From positions 1 to 64,000 of the forward strand of contig NZ_URFY01000009.1 of assembly GCF_900547205.1 (NCBI RefSeq): 64,000 nucleotides of DNA. The letters are read 5' to 3'. The DNA is from an uncultured Bacteroides sp. GTDB lineage: Bacteria; Bacteroidota; Bacteroidia; Bacteroidales; Bacteroidaceae. The notes under the pieces were generated by a model that was given only the letters and a program-made list of their open reading frames with translations, did not search any database and was not told the DNA's origin. Position numbers and translations under genes: made by a program. How positions within the stretch are numbered: position 1 is the first letter of the stretch; each line of letters begins with the position of its first letter. Of the stretch, positions 9,236 to 18,315 are shown in pieces.

Positions 9236-12200
9236 TTAAAAACCAAGTGATAAACCGAATGTATAGGTACGAGGCTGAGGATATGGATAACCTAATCCTT
9301 CAGGGTCGGCACCGGTATAATTAGTCAGCGTGAATACATTCTGCGCTTGCAAATACACACGCAAATTAGAAAGGCGTGCTTTCTTAGTCCATTTATCGGG
9401 AAGAGTGTATCCCAATGTCAAAGTCTTCAACTTCACGTAAGAAGCGTCTTCGATAAAGAAAGTAGAACTGCGTGTTTCTACATTATTATCGACTACAGTC
9501 AGTGCAGGGATATCACAATTATAGACTCCGGTTTGCTCATAAGCATTCCAAGCATTCATTGCATCGATCAGACGTGTAGAGTGATTGCCTGTCCATCCCT
9601 GAAAAAGGTCTGTATAAAACTTCGAGTTATTCCATGCATCGCGAATCATACCGTTAAAGAACATGGAGAGGTCAAATCCTTTGTAAGAAGCGCCTATATT
9701 CAAACCACCAATAAACTTAGGCTGGTCGCTACCTTGCCAATCCATATCGGCAGTATTGATGATGTTGTCACCATTAAGGTCTTTGTAGCGAATACGTCCC
9801 ACACCGGGAGCACCAATCTGTACATCATACTTGCTCAGGTACTCATACACCTCTTGTTTTGTTTTGAATATGCCATCGGCTTTATAAGACATCCATGAGC
9901 CGTAAGGCTGTCCGACAATGGTTTTATCTACACCATTGCCACCTGCCCAAGTATATTTAATTACATCCGGCAGCTCGGTTATTTTATTTTTATAATAAGA
10001 GAGGTTGAACGAAATGTCGTATTTGAAATCCTTTATTTCATCCCGCCAAGAAAGAGTCATTTCCACACCGCTATTATCCATGCTGGCAGCATTATACCAT
10101 TGATATCCACCTTCGCCAATCACACCTATATAAGGTTTCTCAATCAACATACCGGTAGTCTTTTTCTGGAAATAGTCGAAAGTCAGTCCCAAACGGTTGT
10201 CAAGGAAAGCAGCATCAATACCGAAGTTCAGCTGTTTAGTCTCTTCCCACTCCAAGTCGTTGTTGCCCGAATGGTCTTTCAGTACACCGGGAACCACCGT
10301 TGCGCCGTCACCGTTGATGTTGTACGAACCATTGGCCATGTTGGTGTAATATAGGTTGTAAGTGGCATTATTCTTAATCTGGTCATTACCATTAATACCC
10401 CACGATGCACGCAATTTGAGATCTGAAAGCCAACCTTGCGTACGTTCCATAAATTTTTCGCGCGACACTCTCCAACCGGCCGATACAGAAGGGAAGATGG
10501 CTGAATTATTACCACTACCGAAACGTGAGGAAGCATCACGACGCACCGTTCCCGATATAAGATACTTATCATCAAACGCATAGTTCACCTTACCGAAGTA
10601 TGAAACCATAGCATAGGTAGAAGCATTGTTGCCCACACTTTTACCCTCAGTCACAGTGTCCAGATAACGATAATCGAGGTCTTCTATCACCAATCCGCGA
10701 CCATATCCCTGCAAATGTTCACCATTTTCTTTCTTGGCTTCAGTTCCTATCACAGCACTGATATTGTTTTTTCCAAAATCGATACTGTAATTGGCTGTGT
10801 TCGACCATACCCATTGCACACTATTTTCCTGCTTTACAGTTAGTTCATTTATATCTACCTTGCGATCGGCTTCGCTCCACTTCGGAACAAAGGTTGAGTG
10901 GAAACCGGTAGTGTAGTTCAAACCAAATTGGCTTTTCAACACCAGATTCTTAATAGGTTCTATTTCCAAATAGGCACTACCAAAGATACGCCAACTTTTG
11001 TGACGATTATTGGCTTCGTTATCTGTCAGACGAATTACATTGGGCTTATCTCCCAATATGTCTACGTAGCCACCTGCATATCCTCCGTTTTCATCGTACA
11101 CAGGGATAGCGGGATGCTGGGCAATAACAAGTTCTTCTATACCATCAGGATTGAGATGCTCCAGCCAATGGTTCACCGAAATACTTTCGCCCACTCGCAC
11201 TTTACCATCTAGAAAGCGAAAATTGGAAGCCAGACGAGAATTAAAACGTTCATAGTCAGTGTTGCGACAAAGACCGTCCTGATTCATATAGTTTAAAGTA
11301 AGAGCTACATTACCATCCTTGAAGCCCTTAGAGAGCGAAAGGTTATAGTTCTGCATCAAAGCCGTACCAAATATCTCTTTTGCCCAATCAGTATTGCCCG
11401 GTTTTATTTTAACTCCGTCCCGGTCGAAATAATATTCTTGCAGTTGGGCTTTTTCTCCATTTCCATACACTACACTGTTCGGATGGGTTCCATAAGTATT
11501 CTTATAGGCCTGCCAATAGACATCTCCCCATTGATAAGCATCGAGCATATCAACGCCACCGGCAAAAGTCTGGGCAGTGAGCGACATATCAAAACTTACT
11601 CTCACATCGCCTTCCTTAGCCCGCTTTGTGGTGATGATAATGACACCGTTGGCAGCTTGTGCACCATAAATAGCAGCCGAAGCCGCATCTTTCAATACCT
11701 GAATAGATTCGACATCATTGGAAGAAATGATAGAGGCTACATTGTCATGTGTCTGAATGCCATCTATCACATAAAGGGGAGAAGAATTGTTGATGGTGGT
11801 AATACCACGCAACTTAGCATCCGTGTTTCCACCACCCGGCTTACCATCCGTTGTTACGTTCATACCAGCCACACGTCCCTGCAAACCAGACATTACATTA
11901 CCTGTAGGTATGTCAGCTACCTCTTTCATCTTCACCACGGCTACAGAACCTGTCAGACTGGCTTTCTTCTCAGCCATATAACCTGTCACCACCACTTCAT
12001 CAATCATCTTGGAATCCTCTTCCATCACTATATTGAGCGAAGGTTTCGCTGCAACAATCACTTCTTTATATCCTATATAAGATATAGCCAATGATGCATT
12101 CGCCGGTACACTCAGGGTAAAGTTACCGTCGAAATCTGTAATAGTCCCGGTTGTTTTAGAATCGTTTTGCACTACGGAAGCACCGATAATCGGTTGCCCA

Positions 12201-12307
12201 TCCGCCTTAGAAGTTACATTTCCTTTTACGGTTATGTTCTGCCCACAGAGAGCTGACATGAAAGCAAAAAGGAAATAAACACTACAAAGAAGTTTTTTGT
12301 TCTTCAT
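9236..12307 (-). CDS. SusC-family TonB-dependent fructan transporter
   Basis: A 1023-residue outer-membrane importer. The start is the Met of MKNKKLLCSV, four codons inside the longest frame, because the signal peptide (ending near ALCGQ) begins there. A carboxypeptidase-regulatory-like beta domain (about 25-105) precedes the plug (about 110-230), where LRGITTINNSSPLYVIDG is the SusC signature, and a 22-strand barrel closing with FGLSLGF. It would import fructo-oligosaccharides with the SusD lid using TonB energy. A near-consensus box (TACTTTG on the minus strand, about 12375) lies upstream, so it may be transcribed separately from the GH32-like gene 142 bp further up. Confidence 0.95.
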   Translation of the reverse strand: MKNKKLLCSVYFLFAFMSALCGQNITVKGNVTSKADGQPIIGASVVQNDSKTTGTITDFDGNFTLSVPANASLAISYIGYKEVIVAAKPSLNIVMEEDSKMIDEVVVTGYMAEKKASLTGSVAVVKMKEVADIPTGNVMSGLQGRVAGMNVTTDGKPGGGNTDAKLRGITTINNSSPLYVIDGIQTHDNVASIISSNDVESIQVLKDAASAAIYGAQAANGVIIITTKRAKEGDVRVSFDMSLTAQTFAGGVDMLDAYQWGDVYWQAYKNTYGTHPNSVVYGNGEKAQLQEYYFDRDGVKIKPGNTDWAKEIFGTALMQNYNLSLSKGFKDGNVALTLNYMNQDGLCRNTDYERFNSRLASNFRFLDGKVRVGESISVNHWLEHLNPDGIEELVIAQHPAIPVYDENGGYAGGYVDILGDKPNVIRLTDNEANNRHKSWRIFGSAYLEIEPIKNLVLKSQFGLNYTTGFHSTFVPKWSEADRKVDINELTVKQENSVQWVWSNTANYSIDFGKNNISAVIGTEAKKENGEHLQGYGRGLVIEDLDYRYLDTVTEGKSVGNNASTYAMVSYFGKVNYAFDDKYLISGTVRRDASSRFGSGNNSAIFPSVSAGWRVSREKFMERTQGWLSDLKLRASWGINGNDQIKNNATYNLYYTNMANGSYNINGDGATVVPGVLKDHSGNNDLEWEETKQLNFGIDAAFLDNRLGLTFDYFQKKTTGMLIEKPYIGVIGEGGYQWYNAASMDNSGVEMTLSWRDEIKDFKYDISFNLSYYKNKITELPDVIKYTWAGGNGVDKTIVGQPYGSWMSYKADGIFKTKQEVYEYLSKYDVQIGAPGVGRIRYKDLNGDNIINTADMDWQGSDQPKFIGGLNIGASYKGFDLSMFFNGMIRDAWNNSKFYTDLFQGWTGNHSTRLIDAMNAWNAYEQTGVYNCDIPALTVVDNNVETRSSTFFIEDASYVKLKTLTLGYTLPDKWTKKARLSNLRVYLQAQNVFTLTNYTGADPEGLGYPYPQPRTYTFGLSLGF

Positions 12308-12449
12308 AATACTGAGCATTAGTTTTATGTTATTAATTTAAAAGTACGAATTTTCTCCTAATCGATGTTGCAAAGTACGGTTGATTTATGTCAATTGGAT
12401 GAAAGAAATGTTGCAAACGCTATCATATTTGTTGCATAGAGCGTTTGAA

Positions 12450-13742
12450 TTATAAACCTAATCTGTACACACTAAAAGAATCAACCCTGAACGAACCTCC
12501 TTTGTTATAAAAGCATATACGATTATATGGTTGTGTAGGGAATACAAGGTTAGTCATTGCTATCTTTCCTCCATTTAAGAAGATTTCTACCGAACACCTA
12601 TCTACAAATACATTCAATTTGTATCTATCCGCCTTCTGAATAGGAGCCCATGTAGCTAATGCGAAATCATTGATATAATTAATAGAAGTTGCTTCCCTCT
12701 GATTTTTCGTCCTAATCTCACGCATTGAACTGTTTTTATCGAAGTCTACTATGCCACTTTTCGTTCTATCCATCACCAACTTCCTTTCAGGCAGGTTGAA
12801 GTATATATCCACTTTCTCGCCTTTTTCATTGAAGAGACTTAATCCCATTATTTCCGCCTTTCCGGCAAGGACATCTAATGACAGTTCGTAAGCTCCGTCA
12901 TTATCGGACAATAAAGATTCGATGTGATAATCCTTATCTACTGTAAAGGAAGGAATTGACTTATTCTCTTTCCGCAGATTCTTAATTTCTTCTATCGGAG
13001 CAGCAGAAAGATAAATATCTCCATCTTGCGTATAAAGTCCTAACTTACGCGGCAGCGCATTGATGTTACAAGATTGTCTTGTTGGTAAGAGGTCGCAATA
13101 CTGACTGTTATTCATCCAAGGTATTACAATCGCATGGTTATTCATATTAGAATAGTATGCGGTGACATAGTGATCCTTCCCCCAATCCAACCATTTCGTG
13201 ACATTTGGCAAATTGTCACAATTAAATTCTGTTCCGTCAAAGTCGCCAATGAAATATTGGGTGCCACTACCACCGAAGTAACATCCCGGATTAACATTGA
13301 CAATCAATGCCCACTTCTTATGATTCGCATCTCCATCTACAGGGAGTTCAACTAAATTCGAATGCACAAACCGACAAGGCTGTACGCCGTATCCATCACC
13401 GAAGCTGCTTAGATAACTCCAATCTTCCTTAGTTTTAGAATCATAGAAGCGAATTCCCTTATCGGAAGTGATAATTTTCACCCATTTATCCTGCGGTGCA
13501 TACCAAATAATTGGGGGTTCACTACTGCCGGAAAAGGTATATCCCAATGTATCACAAGCAACAACAGGCACCAGAAGTTCCTTATTAGCGGAGTCTCTGC
13601 TGACAGAAGTATGATGATAAACAGGGCGAAACTTATCCGCACCGTCTGTACTCTTCAATTTATGGCAAAAAGTCAAGCCATAAGAAAGAGTTAACGCGAA
13701 CACCGCACCTTTACATAATTTTATCCAAGGAGTTATTTTCAT
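12450..13742 (-). CDS. GH32-derived protein lacking all three catalytic motifs
   Basis: A 430-residue intact frame clearly homologous to GH32, with nearest visible similarity to the enzyme at 2343-4175 (WLDWGKDHYVTAYYSN, GGSGTQYF, CSVEIFLNGG). About 50 residues containing WMNDPNG are missing after FRPVYHHTS. A second gap removes the stretch before RDP, which reads EPP. The ECPD acid/base motif is replaced by FVHSN. Hydrolysis by the GH32 mechanism is therefore not expected. There are no stops or frameshifts and the C-terminal beta-sandwich is complete, which argues for a retained non-catalytic role such as fructan binding. The signal peptide is followed by Cys26 in GLTFC, a poor lipobox. It is the first gene of the locus. 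Recent decay is the alternative. Confidence 0.85.
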   Translation of the reverse strand: MKITPWIKLCKGAVFALTLSYGLTFCHKLKSTDGADKFRPVYHHTSVSRDSANKELLVPVVACDTLGYTFSGSSEPPIIWYAPQDKWVKIITSDKGIRFYDSKTKEDWSYLSSFGDGYGVQPCRFVHSNLVELPVDGDANHKKWALIVNVNPGCYFGGSGTQYFIGDFDGTEFNCDNLPNVTKWLDWGKDHYVTAYYSNMNNHAIVIPWMNNSQYCDLLPTRQSCNINALPRKLGLYTQDGDIYLSAAPIEEIKNLRKENKSIPSFTVDKDYHIESLLSDNDGAYELSLDVLAGKAEIMGLSLFNEKGEKVDIYFNLPERKLVMDRTKSGIVDFDKNSSMREIRTKNQREATSINYINDFALATWAPIQKADRYKLNVFVDRCSVEIFLNGGKIAMTNLVFPTQPYNRICFYNKGGSFRVDSFSVYRLGL

Positions 13743-13780
13743 GGCATAAAAGGTATTCTTATTAAAAAACTAAAAGACGA

Positions 13781-13807
13781 TGGCAAAGATAGGGGGCATC
13801 TTTGCCA
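13781..13807. promoter_or_regulatory. Promoter of the fructan locus inside a perfect inverted repeat
   Basis: On the minus strand TATCTTTG (13784-13791) matches the Bacteroides -7 box, predicting a start near 13781 and a 39-nt leader. The box sits inside the arms TGGCAAAGAT (13781-13790) and ATCTTTGCCA (13798-13807). A second short palindrome, GTATC-N6-GATAC (13833-13848), lies just upstream. Either could be a regulator site; the regulator itself is not visible in this window. Confidence 0.55.
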
Positions 13808-13979
13808 TAGTCTATAAAGTTTGTTTCAAAGGGTATCACATTTGATACAAGCAAACGGTCTTCCTGACAATCTGACATTTTGTATTTTCCAATTGCTCAC
13901 AATCGTTTTTTTACGAGCAGAAGTAAGAAGTAGTGAGAATAATGGATTATGAGAAGATTTACAATTGTCATTATATCCA

Positions 13980-14210
13980 TTATTCAGCTATCAAGCTATC
14001 AAAAGGATTCAAATAGAAGTCGTATTCTTTACGACTCATTTGCATTTCAATAATTATGCAATCATCCTTCCATTCGAAATCAGTATCAACAGGAAATGCA
14101 TCTGGAGGAAATAAGGAGGAAAAAAAAGGAATTATGCATCCAAAATAAAGCTTTGCATGATTGGTTTTAAACCAACGGTTAGTTTCTTTTAAACCAACGC
14201 TATGTTTGGT
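13980..14210 (-). pseudogene. Possible gene remnant without a start codon
   Basis: An open frame of about 76 codons on the minus strand ends at a TAA at 13980-13982. Its translation has protein-like composition (for example DTDFEWKDDCIIIEMQMS) but no ATG before the upstream stop, and its 5' part runs through the 22-bp repeat array. I recognise no family. It may be the 3' end of a decayed gene or chance. The rest of 13808-14413 holds only palindromes: an 11-bp pair at 13937-13947/13975-13985 and the array. Confidence 0.25.
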
Positions 14211-14245
14211 TTAAACCAACGCTTTATTTATTTCAAACATAAGGT
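14160..14245. repeat. 22-bp imperfect palindromic repeat array A
   Basis: The word AAACCAACG recurs at 14169, 14191 and 14213, exactly 22 bp apart, with a degenerate fourth copy at 14235. Each clear unit contains a palindromic core close to TTGGTTTAAACCAA followed by CGCT or CGGT. It lies between the fructan locus promoter and the WYL pseudogene. Confidence 0.75.
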
Positions 14246-14413
14246 TGATTTTCCAAAAATACAGGGTCTATTTCTGCATAATATTGCATTATTATTAAAA
14301 ATATTCAATCATTAATGCATATTATTGCAATCTTTTATGCAGAGTATATTTAGAATGAGGCAAATCACTAAAACGTTTGTTTTCATAAACAAGCCTTTTG
14401 TTTCATTTTAATA

Positions 14414-15065
14414 CGTTATAAAACAATTGATAACTATCTGCGCAATCCGTATCGTCGCTGGACGCTTGAAGATTTGATGGATGCCTGTTCGGATGCTCTC
14501 TACGAATATGAAGGCATTGACAAGGGTATCAGCAAGCGTACGATACAAATGGATATACAGATGATGCGCAGTGAAAAGCTGGGTTACAACGCACCAATTG
14601 TAGTCTTATCTTCTAAAAGAATATCGCAACCGATGGTTTGTCTTTGGAATAAGAAGAAAAGGACGGCTGCTGCAGAACCTGGCATTAGACAGAATACATT
14701 CAATAGAGGTATTGACACAGGAAGAATATATAAAGAATACATTCTTCGACCCCAGTACCTACTTTGACGATTTGGTAGGAGTGACCAAGAACTCCGGAAA
14801 CCGGGCAGAGAAAGTAGGCTTCAAAGTAGCTGCCGACGAAGCACCTTACAACCTAACCAAGCCCATACACCATAGCCAGCAACTGTTAGAAACGTGTGCT
14901 GACGGAAGTGTCATACTGGAAATAACAGTGGTAATCAACCACGAGTTGGAACGGGTATTCTTCGGATATGCTAACGGACTGCAAGTACTCTATCCACAGA
15001 AGTTAGTAGAAATAATGCGAAAGAAATTAAAGAGAGCTGCCGAACAATATAACGATAATACCTAA
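14414..15065 (+). pseudogene. WYL-domain transcriptional regulator, broken
   Basis: Two frames encode the two ends of a WYL regulator of the type common in Bacteroides. Frame one (from about 14414) gives the N-terminal helix-turn-helix part (RYKTIDNYLRNPYRRWTLED, then SKRTIQMDIQMMRSEKLGYN). Frame two (from 14613 to the stop at 15065) gives the C-terminal part (LKEYRNRWFVFG, then FFDPSTYFDDLVGVT and KPIHHSQQLLE). At about 14613 the two are joined with a frame change, and roughly 140 residues of the middle are missing. No ATG precedes frame one after its upstream stop. The gene is therefore dead as a regulator; a short C-terminal peptide from 14712 could still be made. Confidence 0.85.
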
Positions 15066-15082
15066 TAATATATAAGGTGGGG

Positions 15083-15928
15083 TTACAATGGAAACGCCAT
15101 ACGGGCACACTCGTAGCCTTCGTTATAAAACCCCGTGAGTTTCTGCACATCCTTCTCAATACGGTCTACCACTACCGGCTTCTGCGGACGGATAACGATT
15201 ATCTTTCCTTCATCCTCCATACGCTCCACCATCTCCAACTGCTCGTTATAAACAGCACATCGGCGGCTGAGCGCTTCGCGCAACTTAGGATACTTGCGAT
15301 ATACGAACGACGGAATACGAATATCCTTTGAATCTTTCCGATATCCACGGTTGCGGGTGAGCACAACGACATTGCGAGTGTATCCATCGTCAATGGCCCG
15401 TTGCAAAGGAATAGAATCAACAATACCACCATCAAGCATTGGGACATCGTCCACATAGGCAATAGGACATACAAAAGGTAAACTACTGGATGCCCGGACA
15501 ATATCAATCACCCGGTTCTTATCTTTCTTCTCTTCAAAGTAATTGGCTTCACCAGTAATGCAATTGGTAGTCACCATCACGAATCGTTCGGGCGAAGCAA
15601 AGTAAGTTTCATAATCATAAGGAAGGATATGTTCGGGAAACTCATTAAACAACAGGTCGAAATCAAGGATATTGCGCTTCTTAAGTAGATATTTCAGACC
15701 GATATAGTTATACTTCTCCAGCAAGTCGATGTTGCTATACTTGGCTCGCCCCCGTTGGCGCGATGCATAAGAAAGCCCGTTGCACGCACCGGCAGAGACT
15801 CCTATCGTATATGGGAAACGAATATTATTATCCATCAAATAATCGAGCACGCCGCAAGTAAACACCCCGCGCATTCCTCCGCCTTCCAGCACTAATCCTG
15901 TAGTTTCATCTATCTGTAAGTTCTTCAT
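15083..15928 (-). CDS. Patatin-like phospholipase
   Basis: A 281-residue patatin-family serine lipase or acyl hydrolase. The oxyanion-hole motif GGGMRG (about 16-21), nucleophile elbow GVSAG (about 43-47) and DGG with the catalytic Asp (about 166-168) are present, so the Ser-Asp dyad is intact. There is no signal peptide, so a cytoplasmic or inner-leaflet role is likely. The ATG overlaps the stop of the upstream antiporter gene by one base (TAATG), which implies translational coupling. Its substrate is unknown; similar proteins are annotated YjjU or RssA-like. Confidence 0.9.
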   Translation of the reverse strand: MKNLQIDETTGLVLEGGGMRGVFTCGVLDYLMDNNIRFPYTIGVSAGACNGLSYASRQRGRAKYSNIDLLEKYNYIGLKYLLKKRNILDFDLLFNEFPEHILPYDYETYFASPERFVMVTTNCITGEANYFEEKKDKNRVIDIVRASSSLPFVCPIAYVDDVPMLDGGIVDSIPLQRAIDDGYTRNVVVLTRNRGYRKDSKDIRIPSFVYRKYPKLREALSRRCAVYNEQLEMVERMEDEGKIIVIRPQKPVVVDRIEKDVQKLTGFYNEGYECARMAFPL

Positions 15929-18129
15929 TATTCTCCGTTACTTTTATTCCGGCGGATAACCAACAAAGAAGGTAACTTAGCAAGTACTTCTTCATCCTCC
16001 GCCAATTTTGTATATGATTGATGGCTCATTATCAATAAACCATCCTTGTCTTCTATTATCAAATTATTTGCCTCAGCAAACCATACCGAAGATGCCAAAT
16101 CCGGATAGGCATCCATCAGGTCTCCCACTCGTTGCCGAAACTCCTCATCGTCCGAATCAAAAAGAAACAGACGGACTGCACGTCCGCTCCCCAGCATCCT
16201 TTCCAAATAAGTAAGCAGGAAGATGTCAATCATCCCTCCTAATACGAAACTTGCCATTGCTCCTTCCTTATACTTACGATTGACGAATACTGCCACCGGA
16301 CACTTCACCTGATCCAACACATCATCAATCTTATCACGAAACAGTGTCAACCACAAAATAGTGCCTGGCCTCACCAGCATATCCGGACGATAACTATTAC
16401 CCGCACCCAGCAGCAACATATCCGGCTTTTCTTTACTGACAAAATGAATCATTTCCTGCACCAACTTATCCGTCACCCGATAATGATTATCCACCTGTAC
16501 GTTCAGTTCCCTTGCCTCCTGATTGACTAAAGCAAAACTTTCTCTGGCATAATGCTCGGCATTCAGCGGGTTCAAGTCCGTACCTATCGTATAGTGCGCC
16601 GCTATCAGGTGGTTCTTCTTCAATTGTTTTCCGAACAACAAATGATAAATGGAAAGCAAACTACGACCGGACTCCGGACGACCGAAGCAGAATATCAATT
16701 TATGCATCAAAGATAACTTTTCTTCGCGACGTATGAAAATATGTTCAACCAAATGAAGTAAAGGAGTGGTCATAAAGGTGGTAACTAGCGCCATAATGAC
16801 CAAAATCACGAAAATAGAAGGGGGAAGCACTCCCATTTCGTAGCCGATATTCAAAGCGACAAGCTCCATCAGCCCGCGGGTATTCATCAACGTCCCCACT
16901 GTCAAGCTATCTTTCCATGACTCGCCTACCAGACGTGCAGCAATCGCACATCCACCCAGCTTGCCGGCTACGGCAACCGTCACCAACAACAAGCAGACAA
17001 TCCACAATTCCGGACTATTAATCAAACCTATCTCCGTGCGAAGCCCCGTAAAAGCAAAGAACAAAGGGAGGAAAAACACGAGCGAAATATCTTCCACCTT
17101 CTCCATCATTACTTTACGGAAACCGATATTGGACGGCATTACAACTCCAGCCATAAAAGCGCCAAACAAGGCATGAATGCCGATAATCTCCGTCGTGCAG
17201 GATGAAATAATGAGAATCAACAGAATAAACGCAACGAATGTTTTATTGATGGCCTCCTGATTGGCATACACCTCTCCCACTTTCTTCAAGAACGGACGCA
17301 CCACCATGAACATAATTGCAATATACACAGCCGCCAGCCCCACGGAATAGAGTGCACTCGCAAAACTTCCCGCCTTTGATATCGCAATAACCACCGCCAG
17401 CAGACACCAAGCCGTCACATCATCATTAGCAGCCGAAGCAATGGCAAGAGTTCCTAAAGGCGTCTTTGTCATATTCCGCTCCTGAATGATGCGAGCCAAC
17501 ACCGGAAAGGCGGTGATGCTCATTGAGATACCAATAAACAAAGCAAAAGGCAAGAAAGGAGTTTGTGCGGAAGCATACGTCTCGTAAATCCAAAAGGACG
17601 CCAGAATCCCCAACAAGAAAGGTACTAATATTCCGGCATGACTAATCACCAGCGTCTCATTTATCTTATTTTTAAGCACACTGAAGTCAAGCTCCATTCC
17701 GATGACAAACATAAAAAGTATTAATCCCACCTGACTCAGCAATTCGAGATTGGTAAGAGATTGCACAGGAAAGAGGAACTGAAAAACATCCGGGAAAAAG
17801 AAACCTAATACAGAGGGACCAAGAACAATACCTGCTACTATTTCTCCAATCACAGACGGTTGTCGAATCAAACTGAACAAATAGCCAAAAAGCCGCACCA
17901 TCAACAAAACAGCAATAATCTGAATCAATAAAGTAGTGAGTGGATGATGTAGATTGTCCTGCATGAACTGAAGAAACATTGTGAATGGTTCACCCTGTAC
18001 TATATTCGTCGAATCTGCCTCGTAATGCGAAAAACGGTCGCATTCCTTCAAAGCTAAGTAAATAAGTCCTCCTAACACTATTAACATCAATACATAGATC
18101 ATATAATTCCTGCGCGCCTTCTTTTGCAT
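15928..18129 (-). CDS. CPA2-family cation/proton antiporter with C-terminal USP-like region
   Basis: A 733-residue membrane protein. One N-terminal helix (about 8-25) is followed by an extended loop and then a 12-13 helix Na+/H+ exchanger domain of the CPA2/KefB type (about 60-460), including the unwound-helix signature ASAANDDVTAWCLLAV. The remaining 260 residues are soluble and resemble universal-stress-protein-like nucleotide-binding domains (for example DMLLLGAGNSYRPDMLV) rather than TrkA domains. It would exchange Na+ or K+ for protons across the inner membrane. It is coupled to the patatin gene, an association with no obvious explanation. The ion is not determinable. Confidence 0.88.
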   Translation of the reverse strand: MQKKARRNYMIYVLMLIVLGGLIYLALKECDRFSHYEADSTNIVQGEPFTMFLQFMQDNLHHPLTTLLIQIIAVLLMVRLFGYLFSLIRQPSVIGEIVAGIVLGPSVLGFFFPDVFQFLFPVQSLTNLELLSQVGLILFMFVIGMELDFSVLKNKINETLVISHAGILVPFLLGILASFWIYETYASAQTPFLPFALFIGISMSITAFPVLARIIQERNMTKTPLGTLAIASAANDDVTAWCLLAVVIAISKAGSFASALYSVGLAAVYIAIMFMVVRPFLKKVGEVYANQEAINKTFVAFILLILIISSCTTEIIGIHALFGAFMAGVVMPSNIGFRKVMMEKVEDISLVFFLPLFFAFTGLRTEIGLINSPELWIVCLLLVTVAVAGKLGGCAIAARLVGESWKDSLTVGTLMNTRGLMELVALNIGYEMGVLPPSIFVILVIMALVTTFMTTPLLHLVEHIFIRREEKLSLMHKLIFCFGRPESGRSLLSIYHLLFGKQLKKNHLIAAHYTIGTDLNPLNAEHYARESFALVNQEARELNVQVDNHYRVTDKLVQEMIHFVSKEKPDMLLLGAGNSYRPDMLVRPGTILWLTLFRDKIDDVLDQVKCPVAVFVNRKYKEGAMASFVLGGMIDIFLLTYLERMLGSGRAVRLFLFDSDDEEFRQRVGDLMDAYPDLASSVWFAEANNLIIEDKDGLLIMSHQSYTKLAEDEEVLAKLPSLLVIRRNKSNGE

Positions 18130-18315
18130 AACTTATATTATTACTGTTTGTTGCATAATTATAATAAAAACAAACGAAAAAGGAAGATAGTTTAGCAAAA
18201 ATAGTAAATATTTAAACAGAATCTTGTTTTTTTGCTTCATTCTACGTAACTTTAGCCTAGCTTAATTGTTTAAGGAGGAAAATATCTAAAAAAGTCCTGC
18301 CCGCAGGCAAGCACC

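Noticed and set aside
10279..10581. Antisense and alternative frames within susC and susD
   Set aside because: All lie inside genes with clear family signatures and lack start signals.
171..15065. A hybrid two-component or sigma regulator for the fructan locus inside the window
   Set aside because: The only regulator-like gene nearby is the broken WYL gene; the true regulator may lie left of position 1.
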